64,000 nucleotides of DNA from Perognathus longimembris pacificus (GCF_023159225.1 NC_063161.1:73498767-73562766); one strand, 5' to 3'; shown: positions 1 through 12,512, numbered from the stretch's first letter. Notes: generated from the sequence alone by a model not told the origin. Numbers and translations: made by a program.

Positions 1-153
1 ATCTACTTGTCTGATCCTTTGAACATGCGTGGACCTTTATTCTCTGCAATCAGCTTTCAAGTCAGCACCTTTGCTCTATCCATCTTCCCGCAGCCCTGTG
101 ACTTCCTGAGCTGAGGCGTCAAGGTGCAGTTGGTGAGGAGTTCCGGCTTAGCA

Positions 154-268
154 GGGCACAGTCGTGCACACATATGACGCTGGCACTCAGAGGTCGAGAC
201 AGGAGAATCACCTGACTCCACAGCTGTTTAGCGATACCGTATCTAAAGGAGTTTTAAAAAAAGAATAA
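154..268 (+). mobile_element. B1/Alu-like SINE fragment
   Basis: 'gggcacagtcgtgcacacat' then 'gagacaggagaatcacctga', ending in an A-rich stretch. Decayed B1-like half. Confidence 0.5.
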
Positions 269-729
269 AAGCAATCGTTGTACCTCAAGCTCTGCCCCTC
301 CCATCTCCAGGCAAGTTCTTTTCTTAGTCTGTGTTCCTGGGCACCCCCCCCACCCCCGCCCCTGGTCCAGTGCGGAGAACCATGCTTTGCTGGATTGAGG
401 CCTGCAGCAGATCCTACAGGCTTTCTGGTCCACCGTAGGTCAGGGGCTGAGGTCAGTGAATATATATTCCCACCCCATGGGGGAGCTCTGGCAGAGAACT
501 CTGGCAGCTTTCCCTGCCCAGCCCTGCTCCCTTGCTGTTGTCCCTCATGGGTAATACTTCCCAGCAGGCCTTGTGCAGCCCGCCCTCTGAGGAGCCCAGG
601 TGCTTAGCAATGCTAGTGACCGGAAAGGCTCATGGCAAGGTAATGGCAGTTCCTCCCCAGCATGGACCTACGCTAAGTGCTCAGGAAATGGCAGCTCCCA
701 AGTGCATGTGTCCCTGTGACCCCTGCTCA

Positions 730-1110
730 CACTCAGAGCACAGAGGCAGGGCTGTTAATCCATTAACCAATTCAAATAAGGTGGCTCTGCCAGTCAGCAA
801 TTTAAAAGGCTGTCCTCTCAATGGAGACGTGGAGACGGGCACAGTGTTTGACCTTGGACATCATTCATAGCTGAGCGAAATCAAATCTAGGCCACTCTCG
901 GGAGTGTGAAACATTAATTAAGGTCTGTGCATCTCTCAAGAAAGCAGCTGGCTTGCACAAGAATGGGTTTGAACCCTTCTGGCGTCCTGCAGGCTGCTCT
1001 GTGGACCCCAAAGTGGCCAAAGTCCACACAGCTCTGTAGGCTATTTTGTTGACAAGATAATAACCAGTTTGTTGACTTTTTCTGTTGTCTCAGCTGACTA
1101 GCTTTCATCT
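730..1110. other. Unique DNA, possible conserved non-coding element
   Basis: Non-repetitive, with several TAAT cores ('gttaatccattaaccaattc', 'aaacattaattaagg') typical of homeodomain-bound enhancers. No gene. Conservation is inferred from composition only. Confidence 0.3.
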
Positions 1111-1198
1111 TTCTACAGTTGTGTTTTAATACATTTTTATGTTACAGTTTAGAAAGTAGGCTCAGAACAGCACTTAGTACTTTTCAATATGTACGAGT

Positions 1199-1432
1199 AA
1201 TAGGCGGGCATGTTGGTGCCTGCCTGTAATCCAAGCTTCTTAGGAGGTTGAAGTCAGAGTATTGCAGTTTGAGAACAGCTGAGGGGAAAGCAAAAGACCC
1301 TATCTGAAAAAAAAATCACTAAAACAAAAAGTGTCGAGAACATAGCTCAAGTGGTAGAACTGTTGTTTAGTGAGCACAGGGCCCTGAGTTCAAAACCTAG
1401 CACTGCACACACACAGAAAAACAAAAACAACA
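1199..1432 (+). mobile_element. Dimeric B1-ID-type SINE
   Basis: B1-like half ('gcctgcctgtaatccaagct'), A-rich linker, then an ID/tRNA-like half ('tagctcaagtggtagaactg', 'gccctgagttcaaaacctag'), ending in an A-rich tail. Confidence 0.85.
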
Positions 1433-1774
1433 ACTCTGAGACGAAATGCATTATTCCTATTCTGTATAACATCGTACACTCTGCTACCTGGAGGATTACA
1501 TTGTTCAGTGCAGGACATTGGGTTGTTTCTCAGGATAGGTTAGACCCCAACTCTTTTACCTTTTCCAAATCTCTAAGATCCATAAAGAAACTGAGACCAG
1601 AGAGGCTCAGGGTCTGGCCAAAGGTCACACAGCTGTAAGTTTCTGTGTTATTCAGACTCAGATACAGGCAATAAGACATCCTCTTGGTAAATAGCAAAGG
1701 GTGGTAGTAAAGAAAGACATCTTTTAAACCTATCCCCCTATATATGTAGGGCTATCATTTGTTTAAGAGTAAGA

Positions 1775-2026
1775 TTTAGCCTAGTGAGATGGCTCATGCC
1801 TGTAATCCTAGCTACTCAGGAGGCTGAGTTGTGACGATAATGGTTCGAAGCCACCCAGGCCAAAAAGTCTGTGGGATTCTTATCTCAAAACGATTTAAAA
1901 AGCCAGAAGTAGAGCTCTGGCTCAAGTAGTAGAGTTCTAGGCTTAAGCAAAAGAAGCTCAGGGACAGTTCTTAGGCCCTGAGATCAAGCCCCATGACCAG
2001 TACCAAAAAAAAAAAAAAAGAAAAAA
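1775..2026 (+). mobile_element. Dimeric B1-ID-type SINE, near full length
   Basis: Both halves are clear: 'ctcatgcctgtaatcctagc' and 'gtagagctctggctcaagta'. A B-box-like GGTTCGAAGCC is at about 1842. The element ends in a poly-A tail of 15 bases. Confidence 0.9.
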
Positions 2027-2429
2027 TGATAAAATTTAATTAAATTAGATACCTATATATAGCAAAAAGATGCTTAGAAAAAGATGAAGAGAGATACACA
2101 AATTCCTGCCAGGTGTTGCTTCTCAGACGAAAGGGAATCAGAGCTAGGGAGAACAAAGTCTATTTCAGTTTTATCTATGAAGGTTGACTGTTTTCCTTAA
2201 ATAATAATGTGAAACAACAGTCTCAAACCCCATACCTTTTGAAAAATCTTTGAGGAAGGAAAGTTGCAGGGAGGTTGCGAGAACCCCCCAGAGGGCTGAA
2301 GAACCTGCCTTGGGTCCAGGCAGCCAGAAAAGTGTCCAGGAGTTTATTTCAAAGTCCCCTCCCTGGATTACCAGACAAACCGTCTGTGAGACACCATCGG
2401 AACCAATTAAAAAAAACAAAACAAAACCC

Positions 2430-2660
2430 AAAACGGGTACAGTGGCGCACGCCTGCCATTCCAGCCACACAAGGAAGATCATGGTCCAAATCAGCTGGTC
2501 CAAAAGCGAGATCCTTTCTCAAAAACAAACAACACAAAAAGGACCCGGGGGAATGGCTCAAGGGCTGAGTGCACCCACCTAACAAATATGAGGCCTTGAG
2601 TTCAAACCCTAGTACTGCAAACAAAGCAAAGCAAGACCAAACCAAACCAAACCAAACATT
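2430..2660 (+). mobile_element. Dimeric B1-ID-type SINE with CCAAA-rich tail
   Basis: 'tacagtggcgcacgcctgcc' in the first half, 'gaggccttgagttcaaaccc' in the second, and a tail turned into a (CCAAA)n microsatellite (about 2637-2658). Confidence 0.85.
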
Positions 2661-4369
2661 CTTGTTTCTTCTGTGTCTCAAGCACAGAGTGCAAACCACT
2701 GACGGTCCTGACCTTGGTCGCCAGCCCATGGCTGAGAAGCCACGTGGGCAGCCCTATCCACTTTGGAGGGGACAAAATCCCCAGGAGATGAGGACAGACA
2801 GGAATGTAAGGCAGAGTAGACCCTGCAAGCATGCCTGACAAGGGGAACGAGGTTACAGATGTGACTGAGTCATCATTAGCATTAGCAGATCCTGCATGTG
2901 CAAGGATGTCGAGTGGAGGTCTGTGAGTGTCCCGGTAATTCTGCCCGCAGAGGCTGTGTTGGTGAGGCCAACTCTGAACAGGGGGAAAGGCAGAGCTCAG
3001 AGGGGTGGGTGTGGCCTCTGGAAGCAGGGCAAGACAAGAAAATGGATCCCATTGAAGTCCCCTAGGACTCTGCCCACTTTTGCCAAATGGACTCCAATAG
3101 GACCCAATTGGAGACTCAGGTTTTCAGTGTTCAGTGCAGGATATAGATTCTGGCATCCAGAAATGCATGAGAATTATTTGCAGCCACAGAGTGTATGGCA
3201 ATTTGTTATAGCAGCAACAGGAAACGAATCCAGCAGGCTGTAGGCTGGATTTGGGGCATCAAGGATGTTAGGCAGAGAACTGGAAAGGCTCCTGGATTTG
3301 AGGCTTGTTTAAAGTCTCTGAGGAAGTGATTGGACCACAAGGGCTCTTAATAAATGCATATACCCCTTGATGAGTGCTTAATTTGGTAGCGTTACAGAGA
3401 GAGGATCAAAATAGGTGCAGAGCTTGGTTAAAAGGAAGGGTGAGGGTCACTGTGCCTTTGACGTGCATGTGCATGTTTTGTGCTGGCCTCTTCCTTCCTC
3501 TCTGCTCCCGCTGCTTCCTGGCTGCCCCGAGGTGAGCAGCTTCCTTCTCCACAGGCTGCCATGACACGCTGCCTCACCACAGGCCCAAAGCCATGGAGCA
3601 GACAAACCCACCTGACTGAAATATCTGAAAGGATGGCCCAAAATGTTTTTCTTCCTGGTTTCCTCCTTTAACTTCTTTCTCAGATTATCTGTCAGAGCAG
3701 CAAAGGCTGGCCTGAGTCTGCTGCAGTGTGGAGTCAGGATCTTCAGCCAGCTGCTCCGTGCTGTTTCTAAGGCCTGTGCTAAGAAATCCCAGGCAACAGC
3801 AAACTGTCCAGGGGAGATTTTTAAAGCAGAGCACTGAAGGTTGGCACAAGCAGAGGGACAGCAGAGGGCACGGAAGGTGTGGAGTACATCAAACTGTCAT
3901 CTGAGAGAGACATGTAAGAAATGGAGGGAGTGAGCCTGAACTGTAGAAATCTTGTCTGGTGTTTGCAGAGAGAATGAGCTAGAAGGTAGTCGGGAGCCTG
4001 ACAGCCTGTGTTTTGGCTCAAAACTACCATGTGAGCCTGCAGATGAAGGCAAAGACTTGGAAGCTAAATAAAGTTATGCAAAATTGTGACTATCTCAGCA
4101 TCTAAGTTACTCAAGGGCTACACTGAGATCCAAAAAGTCAGAATTAACAACCAGAGAAAAATCAGAACACACTGAGCATTGGGGATGAAGGATGGGAGTG
4201 GGAGGAAGTCTCCTTAGCATACATACGTGTTAACTGCAGCAAAGCAAAACAAATTTATTTTAGATTGCAAGGAAGTGAGAGGATGAGGTGCTTCTGGGGC
4301 ATTGAAGGGTGGTAAATGGGAATTCGTACAATGTTGCTAAATTCAGACACTGAAAACAAGATGGATCAT

Positions 4370-4373
<4 letters not shown>
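2661..4373. other. No gene seen
   Basis: Apart from the MaLR-like fragment at 3050-3395 I see unique, frame-poor DNA. Short frames (for example 2896-3243) lack any family resemblance. Confidence 0.6.
3050..3395 (+). mobile_element. MaLR-type LTR fragment
   Basis: 'atggcaatttgttatagcag' plus 'caacaggaaacgaatccagc' is the 3' signature of mammalian MaLR LTRs (MST/MLT/ORR-like). Assignment is from memory and borders are approximate. Confidence 0.5.

Positions 4374-4420
<47 letters not shown>
4374..4420 (+). repeat. (TG)n microsatellite
   Basis: About 23 uninterrupted TG units followed by ATGTAAG. Likely polymorphic. Confidence 0.97.
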
Positions 4421-4424
<4 letters not shown>

Positions 4425-4636
4425 AAGACAGTCATAGAAAGAGAGAGTCAGAGTCAGCTTTCTGTGATGTTAACAGGTACCTGAGAGGAGGAAGTAAGTA
4501 GGAGGGAAGGTTCACTTGGGCCCCTTGTTTCAGAGGCTTCAGCCTTTGGTCATGTGACCTCACCACCGGGACTCGGTGGGGCAAAGTGACAGCAGGAGCA
4601 CATGGCTGGGTGGAGCTGTGCACCTCGAGCTGGCTG

Positions 4637-4900
4637 GGAAGCAAAGGGAGAAGGAAAGGGGCAGAGGGGCAGAGGTGGGGTAAGGGGAGGAGAGAGGGAA
4701 GGAAGGAGAGAAAGGAAAGGAAAGGGGGAAAGAGAAGTGAGAGAGGGGAAAGGAGAAAGAAAAGACAAGGAAGAAAGGGAGGGAGGGAGGGAAAGAAGGA
4801 GGAAAGGAGAAGAAGGAGGGGGGAAAGAAAGGACAAGAGATGAGAGGAAAGGGAGAGGAGAAAGAGTAACTGAGCACAAGACAGGGGGAAAAAGAGAGAC
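4637..4900 (+). repeat. Long polypurine (G/A) tract
   Basis: About 250 bases are nearly all A/G (aaggaaagg, ggaggga, gagaaagaa), with only scattered T or C. It creates artificial long frames on both strands (for example 4432-4974 minus, Ser/Leu/Phe/Pro-rich, and 4602-5018 plus, Arg/Lys/Glu/Gly-rich). Mirror-symmetric stretches could form triplex (H-DNA). Confidence 0.95.
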
Positions 4901-5559
4901 AGACAGCCACAGACAGAAAGGTGCCCATCCAGGACCAGGCACCACTCCCAAGGCCCCGCCTCCAAGGCTTCCACCCCCTCCCAGCAGCCTGATGAGCTGG
5001 GATTCCATCGACACGTGAACCCCTGATGAAGCCAGGGCCTTCGTCATCCCATCACGTCCAGAGGCCCCACCTCGGCACCTGCTTCATGGAGGACCAAGCC
5101 TCCAACCATGAGCTCTAGATCCAGACCCTGACACGGTGCTACTTTTCCTCTTTCTGTTGTTAAATCCTCCCCCCTCCCACCACGCCTAGTGCCCCATATG
5201 AAGTGGTTGGTACAGTTTTTGTCCATAACTTCTGCGTGTCTTCTGTATGTCTTCCATTTCTAGGTTACTTATAACATTAAAATACCTTATACCTTATATG
5301 TGCCATAGAAATGATGGGTGTAGCACACTGCTTTGGAAATCATGAACAGGAAAAATGTCTGCATGTGTACAACACAGATGCAGTTTGCAAAAAGTATTTT
5401 CTACTACAGATGACCACACTACACAGCACTACCAATGGTGCTCTTTGTGTTGTAGATTAGAATTCCAGACACCTGACAAAACTCCACCTTTCTACCCTTC
5501 CACCTCCGCCTTCTTTCCTCCACCTACCCACCCCTGAGGACCACCTTTCTGCTCCTGCC

Positions 5560-5752
5560 GTGATCCCAGCCTAGTGGGAAGAAGAAGCTGGAAGATCACA
5601 GTTTGAGGCCTGCCCAAGCAAAACCATGGGACCCTATCTGAAAAATAATGAAAGCGAAAAGGAATGAAACTTGGCTCAATTGATAGACAACTTTCCCAGG
5701 AAACCCAAGACCCCAAGATAAAATCCCAGAACTACCAATAATAATAACAGCA
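5560..5752 (+). mobile_element. Partial dimeric SINE
   Basis: 'agatcacagtttgaggcctg' then 'accctatctgaaaaataatg' and a decayed ID half, ending in (AAT)n. Confidence 0.7.
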
Positions 5753-6017
5753 ACCACCACATCCACTCTAGCAGATATGAGGTCATGACGGACGGTTTTA
5801 TTTTCATTCACCCAATGTTGTATGATGGACAAGTGACAGGCTCACCTCTCCTGTATCTGTGCTCCACCTTCTATCTGAGACCACCCATTCAGTGAATGAT
5901 GGTGCTTAATCTCTCATTTGCTAAAGTGTCACTCAGCAAAATAACAGGTGGCTACGGATTCTGACCCACCATCACATTGGCTGTTGTCTTTCTTGTGATT
6001 GATTTGTTTCTGGTGAG

Positions 6018-6085
6018 AGTCTTGTGCTTGCTAGGCAGGTGCTCTACCACTTGAACCATACCTCCAGCCCCTTTCTGTCTTAGTG
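6018..6085 (-). mobile_element. ID-like SINE half, antisense
   Basis: 'tgctaggcaggtgctctacc' plus 'acttgaaccatacctccagc' is the reverse of the tRNA-like half. Confidence 0.8.
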
Positions 6086-7113
6086 ACTTCTGAGTTTATG
6101 CTTGATCTCTTTACACCTTTCTGATCCTCATTCTGCCCCGTGCTGTGTTTCCTCTTCTGTGCCTCTCCCCTTGGGCTTTCTGGACCACCTGTCACTCTGT
6201 CACATATTGCCAGCCCTAGCTTCACAGCCTGAGCCTGGAGCCAAGAGATGCCCACTCTTAACCCAGCCTGAGGGCCAGGTGCCAGGCCAATACTGGCAGG
6301 AACCACCCAGCAGACTTGCTCTCCCAGGCCCTCCGTGTGTCTTTTGGGTTTCTAATTTCTTCATCTCTATCCTGATTTGGCCTTGAGTTCTCTCTCTGCT
6401 GCTTCCTCCCTTGGGTAGGTGTGTACAACCCCAGCATCTGTTCGCTGCCTCCCTTGGACTCCTCAGCAAATGCGCTTAATTTCACTCTCACTGCTTTCTT
6501 TCCCTCACGGTAAATTACCCTGTCTGCTCCTAGAGACCATGACATCTCCCTAACAGGAGCTCAGACACTGTGTGTACATGCCAAATCCTGGGAATTTATC
6601 TTCTTCCCCAGCACTGGCTCACGTGGGTAAGGTTCTATCATCTGCTAGCTGTTGCCACCCTCCAATAGGAACATACCGTGTCCACACTGAGAAGTCTGCT
6701 CCATTGGCTCCCTCCCTGTTCACAGTACTGGGCCTCGGGAGAGCCAGCCAGGAGACAAGACAGTGGCCATGGGCAACTTCAGCTCCCCAGGGCCCTGCCA
6801 CGCACAAGTGCCATCTGCAGTCCTGCCTCTCCACACGTCTGTATCCACATTCACGATGGTGGAGTCCCAGGGGCCACACCTGGAACTGGTCCTGGGATGC
6901 TCATCAGTCCTACAAGTCCTTGGCAGGCCTTCCAGGTGTGGGGAGGGTGTGGGGGGGCATGTGATCCCACAGGCGCCTTCCCGTTTAAAGCAGGAGGCCG
7001 TCTGACAATGAGCCATAAAATGCAACAGGGAGTAATGGTTAGTGCCACACATACAGGACCCAGTCCACGGGACAGTCCTGTTCATGCTTCAGGAACAAGA
7101 CAATGCAACAGAG

Positions 7114-7166
<53 letters not shown>
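7114..7166 (+). repeat. (CA)n microsatellite
   Basis: About 26 AC units. It explains the His-Thr and Cys-Val runs in overlapping short frames. Confidence 0.97.
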
Positions 7167-7167
<1 letters not shown>

Positions 7168-7969
7168 AAACACAGCACACAGTAAACATACACCAAAGGG
7201 GGATATTTCATTCTTTACCACTCTGAGGGTACAGAGAAACTCTGTCTCCTGCTCAGGAAGCATTGGGAGAACTTTGGGTGAGGATGCGGGACCCTCTTTG
7301 GGCAAGCTGGCATGTTCCTGAGCCCTGACCCTGGAGACCAGAGCTGGGAAAATCCCTGGCTCTCATGTTCCTTCAAGGCTCCACAACATGTAGCTCTGGT
7401 CTGGAACAACCCTGGGTCTCCGTGGCCTCTTGGACAGAAAGCTGCTCTGATGCCCACATGGGCAGGGGCTGTACAAGAGAATGAGGTATCCGATGAACAT
7501 GGATAGTGTCTCACTTTCTCCCAGTTTCTGGTTGACTAGTGATCCAAGTTTGGCCATGTGCCCTACATATGAAGGAGAACTCTTGTAAAATATTCAGCAA
7601 CCATTCTAATAACTGTATAAATGTCCAAGTCCTTGATATTTTGCTTGTTTTCCTGGGGGCTGGGATGCAGGTTTGGGGGTTCAATAGTACCTGTTTTTAT
7701 TGCCACAGAAGAGTTGACTTCTGATATTTATAGCACTTTCCCAAGGTACAGAATTTAATCTTCAAACTGTGGGGCACGTAAGGGAGTTATTGTTGCTCAG
7801 ATTGCACTGAGAATCAGCTTGAGCAGCTCGCTGGCCCTTACAAGATCGCCGACCAAGAATGGAGCCTTCCGCCCTGCCATGCCTGCCTGAAGGTCTGTAG
7901 ACCACCGAGGCCCACACAGCAGCCGGCCCGTGGCAGCACCTCCGCCAAGCTGCAGTTGACACCATTTTC

Positions 7970-8400
7970 CCCTAGACCTTTAATAAAACCATTTGTTTGT
8001 TTTGGTGCTGAGAGTGGCTTTTCTTCTCTGCTTGCCGCCTGCCTCTTAGCAACAAAAGGACAGCGGCTCAGCTCTTGCGTCCTTCAGCTGAGCTTTGAGA
8101 TTCTGTGCGTCAAGTGGAGGTGCTCTCTGTGGTCAGTCCACGCGGCCGTTCAAGGGACCCCGTTTCCCCTGGAGAAGGCGCACTGTCAGTTCAATCTATG
8201 GGAGAGTTTGTCCTATTAATGAATTGAAGAACTCTTTGGGGATTTCTCCCAGATGCTTATTTTAATTTAAGCTCTAGGGATTTAACTTTCCAAAATACTC
8301 AATTTTGTTCATTATGAAAACTAATAACTGGCTTATTTCTCTGCTAATTTGGGTACGAAGGTTAATTATCTCTAGTGCAGTGGTCTCAAGCTAATCTAAA
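7970..8400. other. Candidate conserved non-coding element
   Basis: Unique DNA that keeps several CpGs ('gtccacgcggccgttcaagg') and grades into AT-rich text with TAAT and TTAATT cores ('tattaatgaattgaagaact', 'gcttattttaatttaagctc'). Composition fits an old enhancer. Confidence 0.35.
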
Positions 8401-8529
8401 GTCTACCTGAACACACATTGTGGCTAATTGATTCCCTACACACTGAGAAATGAGTATTTCTTTCTGGAAAAAAAAATCTTTAAACACTGGACTCTTTTTG
8501 TCTTCACTCTTTGTAAAAGAAATGGTCAT

Positions 8530-8745
8530 CCAGGGGCTGGTGGCTCACACCTGGCATCCTAGCTACTCAGGAGGCTGAGATCTGAGGATCGCAGTTTGGA
8601 GCCAACCTGGGCAGAAAAGTCTGTGAGATTCTTACCTTCAATGAACCAGTACGGAGCTAGAAGGTACGACTCGAGTGGTAGAGCATCAGCCTTGAGCAGA
8701 AAAGCCAAGTCAGGGCAAGATGCCCAGAGCTCAGGCTCCTGTGCT
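8530..8745 (+). mobile_element. Dimeric B1-ID-type SINE
   Basis: 'ctggtggctcacacctggca', 'gaggctgagatctgaggatc' and 'actcgagtggtagagcatca'. Nearly full length. Confidence 0.88.
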
Positions 8746-8924
8746 GGCACAAACCACAAAGAGGGCTCCCTGTCCAGGAGGGAGGGCGAGCTTCCCTTCT
8801 TCGAAATCTGTGAGTTATCTGTCAGGCAAGAGCCACACCATTCCACAGCAACAATCTTCCCTTCACCCCACCATGTGTCGAGTCACTGTCAGCTCTGACC
8901 ACAGAGCCATACCCCAACCCCTGT

Positions 8925-9110
8925 TGCATCTACTCTGCTATTCAAATAGGGTCTCCCTTTTATCCCCTGGCACTTACCTCAGATGGTGATTCTCCTACCT
9001 CTAACTTTGGAGTGTCTGGGATTAAACAGGTGCCTCACCCTACTCAGTTAGCGTGACTGTGATTGAATCAGAATTCTTAAGCTATGCTACCAAGATCTCC
9101 AGCCATCATG
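8925..9110 (-). mobile_element. Decayed antisense SINE
   Basis: 'tcaaatagggtctccctttt', 'tggtgattctcctacctcta' and 'gtgtctgggattaaacaggt' fit a reversed B1-like half. Confidence 0.45.
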
Positions 9111-9715
9111 CCTTCCACAAGCAGAAGAGGGTACACACATCCCCTACATCTTTATCCCACTGTGTAGCAGACAGAGAAACTGAGGACCAGAGATCAAGGC
9201 CCAAGGCCACGAAGCGCAGTGAAAGATGAGAGCGGCATGGTTTTCCTCAGTCCCAGCTCTGCTCTCTCTGTTTCTTCATAGCTATCTGTATCTTACTCCC
9301 CAAACCACGTAACATTTGGAAGTACTTACCATTTCAGACATGCCACTCTATAATTGCTTCCTAGGCTCTAGGAAACCCAGTTCTATTGGCAGAACAATGG
9401 TCTCTCATTGCCTGTGGGTGCTAGTGAGCACTCCCTCGCACCTTGGTCTGGGAGGTGGCTGGTCCCCTTGGCTGGGTCTCCTCGGGGTAGGAGGTGGGAC
9501 ACCTGCATCCAACCCATGCTCTCAAGCCTCTCAAGAAGCGGGGAGCAGGACTTGTCCCTGGACTTCCTGGGTGCACTTTAAGTCTCAGGAGCAATCTTTC
9601 TCCATCTACCTCTGATTTATTTAAAAATTACTTTCTAAACCAACTTGAAGCAGCTCAAAATTAATTTAAAATCCCCCAAACTGAATTTGTCAATGTCCAC
9701 CATGGTAATTTGTTA
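9110..9715. other. No gene seen
   Basis: Unique DNA; the frame at 9316-9615 shows no recognisable domain. Confidence 0.55.
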
Positions 9716-9719
9716 TGTT

Positions 9720-10150
9720 GCATTATAACCTACTCCTGAGCCGGGCCATTGTCAGAGCTACAATGATGTACTGTGAGCCCGGGGACGATATATCATAGGA
9801 ACAGTTTCCACCGCATGATAGATGGAGCTGGCCTGGGAGGAATTTAAAAAGAGACCTAAATTTGTACAATTTTTTTTTTTTTACTCCCTTTAAGTGACAG
9901 AAGGCGCTGCCCCGGGAGATGATGGGAAGCCCAAACGGTTGCTTTTTGTCTCTTTCGCTCTGCATTAAGCAGAGGTCCTGGGAAGCAATTGGACCCATGT
10001 GGGGGGCAGGACTGAGGGGCGATGCGTGCTCTCCCGGCCTCATCGCTCCGGCCTGACAAGACCCCGGCAGGTAGGAGAGGGAAAACAAATCTGTGTTTTT
10101 GCGTGAAGCTGTCACCCATCGGGTCCCATCATGTCACACTCCTCTCTCTG
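9720..10150. other. Candidate conserved non-coding element
   Basis: Repeat-free except for a 13-T run. It contains CpG-bearing blocks ('gagcccggggacgatatatc', 'gctgccccgggagatgatgg') and E-box/TAAT-like sites. No plausible coding frame. Confidence 0.35.
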
Positions 10151-10619
10151 TCAGCCTTCATGGTGACAGGTAGGGTTTGTCACAGAGAGGAGAAAGAGCT
10201 CACCCATGACCTACTGCATGGTGACCAGGGCCAGCACCTGCCGGGCAGCCTGCCAGCCCAGCACAGGGCTTCCATGGGGCTCTTCAGCCAGGGAGAGCAG
10301 CCTGGGCACTCCGGCAAACCAGGTCTCCTTTATTTGTAAGTGAGCTAGTCCATATATATGTATACACGCCAACCCCCCCCCCCCCATAACCATGTAAGAT
10401 GGCGATGTGTCCCAAGGCATTGCAAATCCCATTGCAGGTGGTGTGCTATCAGTCTGTGGTTAAAACTTGACTATTGCTTTCCCTTTTTACCCCTGCTGTA
10501 TTTGTTCACTCTTTGTCCCTCCATTTCTGTGCCCTTCGCACCTCCCCAAAGACAGAAAAACGAAGAAATAAGACAAATGGTAATGAGTTAAAAGTTATTT
10601 TTTGAGGTGGAAGGTCCTG

Positions 10620-10800
10620 GGGTTGCAGCCAGTAGCTCATGTTCGCTATCCCTTGAGGGAGGCATGCCCCAGCCCCTCTGGTTTTTCAGATAGAGTCCCA
10701 TGCTTATTCCCAGCACCCGCCTTCAACCATGACCATCCTCCTTCCACCTCCTGTGTGTCTGGGATTCGAGGCATGTACCAACATGCCTGGCTGATATAGC
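10620..10800 (-). mobile_element. Antisense SINE, B1-like half
   Basis: 'gaccatcctccttccacctc' then 'tctgggattcgaggcatgta' and 'ccaacatgcctggctgat' read as a reversed B1-like element. Confidence 0.65.
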
Positions 10801-10804
10801 TATT

Positions 10805-11890
10805 GTGTGATGTCCTCTCCACTCTCTTTAGTTACCCTAAGTTCTTTCTTAAAGGGTAGGAGAAACTATCATGACTGCAAGGAATTATTATAGGTTCTCT
10901 ATGTGGGATTAAGACTCATACTAAATGTAAAGGGCTTGTATAAGATCTGTATAACATCAAAAGTAGAAGTGGAGATCTTCTAATAACCTAGTAAAGACAG
11001 GACTATAGCTGAGGCCACACCGTGGGTGGATGTGGTGGCTCTGGGGATTCGGTATTTTCTTGTGATCGGCAAGGTGCAGCGTTCACACATCCAGAGGCAC
11101 ACCCCAGAGGGGAGAGAGAGCAGCAGGGGTGAGACACGGCAGTGGACTTGGCAAGCTGACGCCCAGGCCCAGCCTCTGGGCCGACTGGGCGCAAGCCTCT
11201 CCTCACAGTTCCCAGTAGGGCTCCAGGCTACTGACCGACTCCCAGCTTCGGCAGTCCTCGCCGCCCTGGGTGTGCTCACAGTGCGGGACACACGCAGCAT
11301 GAGAAGGCACAGCTCTGCACACCCATGTGACCGCAGCTGGTCACTCTGCGTCTCAAACATGTGGCCCATGCAAGGGCTGGAGAAATGCCAGCTGGCAAAG
11401 TAACAGATCTGATGGGACCAGATATGCTGACGCCAAGGTTTGACTTCCCATGTCCTGTCCCACAGACCACCCCAGGGTGTAAGGCACTTAATCTGTGTTG
11501 TCTGGAAATCAGGGACTCTAGACGGGGACCACGAGTTCACTAACGGCAAGCAGGGTCAAAGCAGGACCCCCACCTCCACTTTGGGTCTCTGTCTTCTGAT
11601 CAGAGCCTTTCTCTCCCACTGTCACTTCACAGTCACCCCTTCTTCCAAGGATAGGTCTTTCATCCATACATGTTTACAAGAGGGATGGAGCAAACCACCC
11701 CGAAAACTCAGGGCAGGCCACCCGCCAGAGAGCTATGATAGCTTCTAAAGACTCCTCCAGAAACTCAAAACACAAAGACTGAGATGATGGCCGGCCAGGC
11801 TATACCTCTCGTCCCTTGCCCACAGTTCTTTGTCAATAGACAAAGAAACCTATAGTTCATCTCTGTACCTGAACATGGCTGAAAATAAGC
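10805..11890. other. No gene confirmed; one long GC-rich frame
   Basis: A 189-codon minus-strand frame (10980-11549) has Cys/Ser/Trp-rich, unstructured composition and no family likeness. It is probably chance in GC-richer DNA. Confidence 0.5.
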
Positions 11891-11894
11891 TGAT

Positions 11895-12275
11895 GTGCCG
11901 TGCTGGGGTCTGAACTCAGAGTCTTATCCTTGCTAGGCAGGCACTCTACCATCTGAGTCATATCCTTGAGGCCCTCCACTACTTGAGCCTTGCCACTGGG
12001 CCCTTTTCCACTGGTTATGTTTTTAGGTAGGCTATTTCTTTATGCCTGGCTGGCCTAGGCTGTGATACACCTGTTTGTGCTTCTCTGTGTCACTGGGATG
12101 CCAGGGGCCCACTACTGTGCCCAGACATTGTGCCTCCCTAGGGCAGAAATAACAAGTGTGCATCACCACGCCATGCTAGAGGTTGAGATGAAGTCTCACC
12201 AACTTCTTTTTGCTTGGGCTGGCCAGACTATGAACTCCTTATTTCCACCTCCCAAGTAGCTAGGATTATAGGATT
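11895..12275 (-). mobile_element. Antisense dimeric SINE(s)
   Basis: 'ttgctaggcaggcactctac' marks the reversed ID half. The following 300 bp read as reversed B1-like text, with a second B1-like piece ('cccaagtagctaggattata') near 12250. Confidence 0.7.
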
Positions 12276-12302
12276 GAGTCTCCATGCCCCAGTTTCCTTT
12301 GC

Positions 12303-12512
12303 ATTTTTTTTTTTTTTGGCCAGTTCTGGGCCTTGAACTCTGGGCCTGGGCACTGTCCCTGAGCTGTTTTTGCTCAAGGCTAGCACTCTACCACTTGAGC
12401 CATAGCACCACTTTAGGCTTTTTCTGTTTATGTGGTGCTGAGGAATTGAACCCAGGGCTTCATGCATGGTAGGCAAGCACTCTACCACTAAGCCACGTCC
12501 CAGCCTCCCCAA
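12303..12512 (-). mobile_element. Two antisense ID-like SINE halves with poly-T head
   Basis: Starts with a T run, then 'caaggctagcactctaccac' and, 100 bp later, 'gtaggcaagcactctaccac'. So two ID-like units lie in tandem on the minus strand. Confidence 0.85.

Larger units (their letters stand above)
4930..7110. other. No gene seen outside SINE pieces
   Basis: 5-5.5 kb and 6.1-7.1 kb are unique C/T-rich DNA. The overlapping frames at 6031-7226 have no conserved features and run into the CA repeat. Confidence 0.6.

Noticed and set aside
4432..5047. Long frames on both strands (up to 180 codons)
   Set aside because: They arise from the polypurine tract and translate to Ser/Leu/Phe/Pro-rich or Arg/Glu/Lys-rich low complexity.
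7039..7321. His-Thr and Cys-Val repeat proteins
   Set aside because: Translation of the (CA)n microsatellite.
10980..11549. 189-codon minus-strand frame
   Set aside because: No domain, irregular composition, no splice or promoter context; likely chance in GC-richer DNA.
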